A stretch of 64,000 nt of DNA from positions 385,573-449,572 of the forward strand of contig VWZF01002523.1 in NCBI GenBank assembly GCA_013396755.1, in the 5' to 3' direction. A program made the position numbers and the translations under genes. Below, one piece after another: positions 59,001-64,000 of the stretch. The DNA comes from Sclerurus mexicanus. Taxonomy: Eukaryota; Chordata; Aves; Passeriformes; Furnariidae. Under the pieces are notes generated by a model that searched no databases, had not been told where the DNA came from, and saw nothing but the letters and a program-made list of their open reading frames with translations. Position 1 is the stretch's first letter. The number at the start of each line of letters is the position of its first letter.

Positions 59001-62000
59001 TTGAACAACTCAAGCCACCTGCGGGCTGTGCAGGAACAGGAGCCTGTGAGGGACAGGCCTTTTTCCTGGACAGGGGTGCCAAGCTGCCTCAGGGATGGGC
59101 ACGGAAAGCTGGAGGAACAGGAATGCAGCACAGCTTCCCGCTAGCCCTTTGTGGGGTAATCAACACCCAGAGCTCAGCGCTGGGGTCCTGCCAAAGCGGC
59201 AGGAGCAGACGGCAGCCAGAACAACTCATGTCTTCTTCTTTCCTTCTGGTGCTTTGTCAAGTGGAGGAGAAGCATGACTTCCAGTGTTGGAGGGGCTGCA
59301 CACACCAAGGTGGGCAGCAACAGCGAATACAGCATGCCTGTCTGGCCTATGAACCAACAATTCCTTGGGCCAAAAGGCTGGGAAAGGTCACGTGTTGGTA
59401 AGGCACACACTGCACCCAGCTTGCCCAGTGCAGGTGCTGTGTGCTGCGACTGAAAGGAAAGAGCACTGCAGAGGAGAAGGGAATGATTTAAAATACAGCT
59501 TTGGCACAGTAGCAAACAGATGCAACCTGGCCAGGAGCAGCCCTGCAGATAAGAAGAGTCCCCAGCCATCTAAGCCACACAGGTCTGGGAATATCGGGTG
59601 GTGTCCAGCAGACAGCTGGGCACAGTCTGCCACATGGCAGGGAGTGGAGGCAGCGCTGCCTCTCCCCAGAGCCCTGCTGTCAGAAGGGTATGGCAGCAGA
59701 GAGCCAGGTTCCTGCCAGTGGGGTCCCCAGGCATGGAGCGTCACTCCCTTCTGCTGTGAGCTGCTGCCCTGAAAACAGAATGGCACCTGCCAGCCTGCCC
59801 TGGTCCGAGTCTCCCTCCAGCTCTACTGGGGCAGCGGCTGATGTCACGGGATAAAGTGGCTGGAAAGCAGGACATCTCCCAGGAGGGCAATCAGCTTCAT
59901 CCAAGAGGCATTTCTGAACAAGGCTTCAAAACATTTGACAGCCTACTACTCTGGGCTGCACTTTATGCTCTCAGGGGACTCAGGCTTGCTGGAAGGGAGC
60001 ACACTGGAATACCTGCTTAGCCTACGAATGTGATAAGCAATAAATGGACTAAAACCCCTTTTTAAAAGAATGCCTCAAGCCACCCTGCCAAAGTGCTGTG
60101 CTTCTGCCTGTGTCTGTTGAGAACTCCCCACACCCTTTACCAGGGGCATGTGATCCCATCACAGCTCTGGTGAGGAGGTTTTACCACCCCAATTCCTGCA
60201 TGCAGCTGTAAAGTACATACCTGGCTATGACTATGGCCATGCTTCACACATGAGCAGGGCACTTGCCATGCGATGCCAGCAGCACCTTCCTGTTCCCCCT
60301 CAGGGCTGGGAGACAAAGAGACAAGGACAGCAGGGAGATCTGGGAATCCCCTTGGTGTGGTCACTTCGCTTGTGCTCCCTGTTCCTGCTGCCAAAAACTG
60401 GGTCAAAACTAGCCTGCAGCACTCCCACTTGCAGCAGGGATGGTTTCCACTGTGGGGCACAGAATCATGGAGATTTCTGGGGGCAGGATCAAGGTTCCCA
60501 TCAGCAACATTGGCAAACTGCTGGCATGGGCAAACATGCTGCAGACCTCTGCCGTCGTGCTAGCTGTGGCATATCTGTATGTAGCCCTGTCAATCTGTCT
60601 ACACCCCATTGCTTGTGGTTTTGAGCCTAGCTGGACTTAAATTAAACAGCACAGTAATTTGGAAGAGAAGAGGAGGAATAATGAAGTATTGGATGCTTGT
60701 TCTGGCTTAATGATGCTTTTTGAAACTTTTCCACGGTTCCTTGGAGTTTGCATTTGCACATATGGGAAATGCGGCTCTGGGGTACATGTGTTTGTCTGAA
60801 ATAGATATGATTTTGGTTTGCACTGACAAGGTCAGTGCCTATTTTCCCATCCAACTTCAGGTTTAATTTTGGTAACCGTCTGTGATGGTTGCAAGTACTG
60901 ATGGGTATAAATGGGAATCGGTCTAAAAATACCCATGTTGTGAGAGCAGCAGAGCAGAGTTAAAGTTGCTGCTTTGAAACCATCCCAGGATCACAGCATC
61001 CCCATTTATCACACAAAATATGCTTTCCAATAACATTGAATACTTCACAATAAATGCCTTCTGCTCGGTTTGCTATTTCCTACCAGAGAGCTGCCTCCAT
61101 CCACTTCCTCCAACCTCCCCTCACTACCTCCGAGTTTCACAAGTTGAGGTGGCAAACTGGGACACATACACGAGCCATCTGCAGTTGAAGCAATTTCACA
61201 GGAATCTCAGGGAAATCAGAATTGGTAAAAATTAAATCAATACCAGTCATAGGGTTAAATGGAGAAAGGTCCTCCAGGTAACAGCTTATTCTCATCCCCT
61301 CTTTTGCAGAGGTCCATTAACAAGATTATTTACCACCCTTACAAGAAATCCTTAGGGGTTCTATACTTTCACGTGTTTTTTTTAAAAGAACACCTTAAAA
61401 CCAGAGGTTCAAAGGAGACCTGAGCCACACCAGCAGCTTGCAGCTGCTCTGCGTGCCAGAGGATGCAGCAGCACGGTGCACATGAGGGATGCAGCTTGTG
61501 GAGCAGGAACACATCCAACAACATCCCTCAGTTCCACCAGCAGCTCAAAGCCACCAAGGTCCCTGTGCAAGAGTTGCTGTTCATTTCATTTGGGCTTGAC
61601 TAATACCACCACTATAAAAGAAAGCTGGGAACCCCATCCCATTCCAGCAATATAATTTCTCCTCCCATTTGGGCACACGCAGCAATGGCTCCAAGTGGGA
61701 GCGAGTGCTCATGGGCTGGGAAAAATGGCATGTCTCAGCCAGGCATAAAGGTTGGTGGAGACCATGCAACACGCTGATCTCCAGCCTTGAAAACACCTCT
61801 AAACCCCTTTCAGAAATCCAAGCAAGTGATAACAGCACAGACTGGACCTGTGTGGGAGGTGGCAAGGCTCCCCCCTGCCTTCACATGCTGCCATCTCCGG
61901 TGACCAAGCAGAGTGCAAATTAACCGGTGAGTGGGTTCGTGTGGGATACTGGTCGAACTGGTTGCAAAAATAACAACGAGGCTTCGAGCTACTTCCTTCA

Positions 62001-64000
62001 GTTAAGGAAATCAAGGACGGGCTCTGTGTGCATCTGCGGGCACTGCTCTTGCACTGCTTTTCAAAGCCCGGGAGGGAGAAGACAAGAAATGAGCTGTACA
62101 CGTTTTAATATTTGCCACCTGTTGCTAGAATAAGCAGAAGCACATTCCTTGGAAACCCCATATCTGACTGGAATTTGTGGCATTTTTAATTAGACATGCA
62201 TTGGTTCAACCTATGCAGGCAAAGGCAGCAGGTGCACAAGCTGTTTGGTGCAATCGCCCTTTGAAGAAGCCACAAGAGCCTGGAAATGGCCTCTGTTCAT
62301 CGAGCCCACAGTGGGTCTTAGCTCATGTGCTAGAATAATCTTGGCTTAAAGAGCAGCATTGCCATCTGCAGCAGTTTAGTCATGCCCCTTTACAGTAATC
62401 CCTAATAAACTCCTGCCCCTTTCTGGCACCGACAAGTCCTGATGCCCTGTGGGACCACAGGATTGAGCAGTGCAGGCAGTGTCCAGCCCAACACCTTCCT
62501 CCACCTGAGAAGGGAAACAAAATTTCTGTGTTCAAGATTAGCTTTCTTCCCCAAAGGCTTTCTTTCTGACACAGACCTTGCCTCAAGGAAGCTGAATTAA
62601 TCCCTACCCACACGGAAAGAGCTGAAAGCAGGGCTGATACCATAGAGGAGCACAGAGTCACCCCAAATCCACCCTGAGGGTAGGTGACAAAGCAAGGGGC
62701 ACCCTAAGAAAATACCCACACAGCACTTCAGAAAAGTGTCAGCTCAGCAAAGTGAGCCAAATCACAACACAGTGATATTTACACCCCAAATTGCGAAATA
62801 CAGGATTTATTTTGGTATTTTTTTTACTGCTCTCCACAGAGCTGCTCTCCCACAGTTGCATAAAAAGCTTGAGTAAGACCAGTTGAGAAGGCAGATGACA
62901 ATAGCCAGGCAGAGGAGCGGTGACACATCGAGGAAAGCAGGCTGGTAGTGCTGTAACTAAATCAGCAATTATGAAATTCAGACAATTAATAAAGAATGAA
63001 TGAGCAGCAGCATTAAACACTTGGTGCATCAGAAACAAGCCAGCCTTGTGGGGCTCATTAGGTGCTGGCAGTGCTCAACAATGTTTCTGGGTTGTAGCCG
63101 GATAAAAGAGGTAATTATTCATATCATACTTGCTTCACAGTTCCTATTTCAACAACAACTAATGCAGGTGTTAAAAACCATTCACTAAATTCTAACACAC
63201 TAAAGGCAACAAGAATAATGTCCTTTAGACAGACTTAGACAGAATTATAAAAGAAATTCCAAGTAATAAAAGCACCAAGATTTTAGGTGGATTTAGAAAA
63301 TGGGTTGAAATCCACCTCAGAGGTGGAGCCCCAGATAAAGCAGTGACAGACAGACAGATGTCAGAATGCCATGGTGCTTCCAGGAAACCCCAGTGAGGAT
63401 AGCACAGCAATGCTCATTTTCATGCAGGTCTGGGAGAAATAAACAAAGAGTATTTGCCATCCAGGTCAAGTGTACATGAATCTGGCATCTACTCATTTCA
63501 GTCTGATTTTATATGGCCTTGGCCAAGCAGCCTCTCCCAGGGAAAAGGAACAGAAGCTGCATCGGCAAGATGCAGCAATGTATCCTAGAAAAGGTCTGGA
63601 GCCATTGAAAGGTGTAATCCCAGTGGAAAGGACACTATGAAGACAGTGTGGTCCTCAGTGACGTGCAGGAAAACAGAAAGGTGACATCTCAAAACACAGA
63701 ACTGCTGAAATCACTAGCCATAGAACCTGTTCTAACATAACATGCCCTGTTTTACCATACACTTCAAAGAAGCAATAGAAAAGAGATCAGAAAAAAGCAA
63801 CAAGGACATGAGGCAGCTTTCCCAGACTCCTATATCCCAGAGGTTAAAACAAACTTTCTCTATTTAGCTTATCTAAGAAGCAAACTTGGAGGGGACTTAT
63901 CTGCAGCTCCGAACTGGGACTTGGGAACAGCTCCCTCACATCAAAGGCTCTGACTTTAGGCAAACCCACAAAATCGACTAGCTGGGAGTTGAAGTTGAAT
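53065..64000 (-). other. NOS1AP: NOS1AP intron (upstream of the third coding exon)
   Basis: I searched by eye for the YVGSLDVPRP exon and the MPSK start exon on the minus strand and did not find them. No other gene, RNA gene or long transposon is recognised. Single-copy AT-rich patches that may be regulatory are listed in the findings. Confidence 0.6.
58145..58208. repeat. A/C low-complexity tract
   Basis: A G-free run built from CAAAA, CCAAA and ACCCC variants, about 64 bases, without a clean period. Confidence 0.8.

Noticed and set aside
53065..64000. NOS1AP exons 1 and 2
   Set aside because: I looked for the YVGSLDVPRP and MPSK exons on the minus strand and found no match, so they are taken to lie beyond the window.

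Overview
This is a 64 kb piece of a vertebrate nuclear genome, almost certainly from a bird. The genes have many short exons with GT-AG borders and long introns. An antisense CR1-type LINE tail near 30.2 kb is the avian interspersed-repeat signature. The gene set and order match the human 1q23.3 block NOS1AP - C1orf226 - UHMK1 - UAP1 - DDR2, all on one strand. Here the whole block is on the minus strand, so transcription runs right to left. All exon coordinates were read by eye from protein similarity recalled from memory, splice sites and reading phase. No alignment was run.

Layout from left to right: (1) 1-220, a GC-rich promoter-like patch with two CCAAT-containing repeats, probably the promoter of the next gene to the left (HSD17B7 by synteny). 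(2) 2078-10201, DDR2, a collagen-receptor tyrosine kinase. All 16 coding exons are present and give 857 codons plus stop, and a noncoding first exon and promoter lie near 13.8-14.1 kb. (3) 16327-22854, UAP1, UDP-N-acetylhexosamine pyrophosphorylase. Nine exons are visible, the first coding exon is lost next to an N gap, and about 28 codons are missing at a single unknown base. (4) 26885-37124, UHMK1 (KIS), a kinase with a UHM RNA-recognition domain. Exons 2 to 8 are visible; exon 1 is absent and probably lies in or beside the 333-base N gap at 38264-38596. (5) 40799-41640, the C1orf226 ortholog with a 3' UTR reaching about 39.16 kb. (6) 46287-53064, the last eight coding exons of NOS1AP (CAPON). 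(7) 53065-64000, NOS1AP intron with no exon that I recognise.

The genes do not form a pathway; they are a conserved linkage group. DDR2 senses collagen, UAP1 makes UDP-GlcNAc for glycosylation, UHMK1 phosphorylates splicing factors and stathmin, and NOS1AP is an adaptor linking neuronal NO synthase to its partners. The most interesting structural points are: a phase-compatible splice path from NOS1AP into C1orf226; a G-rich pentamer array abutting a DDR2 donor site; the UAP1 deletion at one N; a 24-bp minisatellite beside the missing UHMK1 exon; and the very short spacing between the UHMK1 poly(A) site and the UAP1 CpG island. I found no clearly new biological system. RNA genes, CRISPR arrays and bacterial-type elements are absent as far as I can see.
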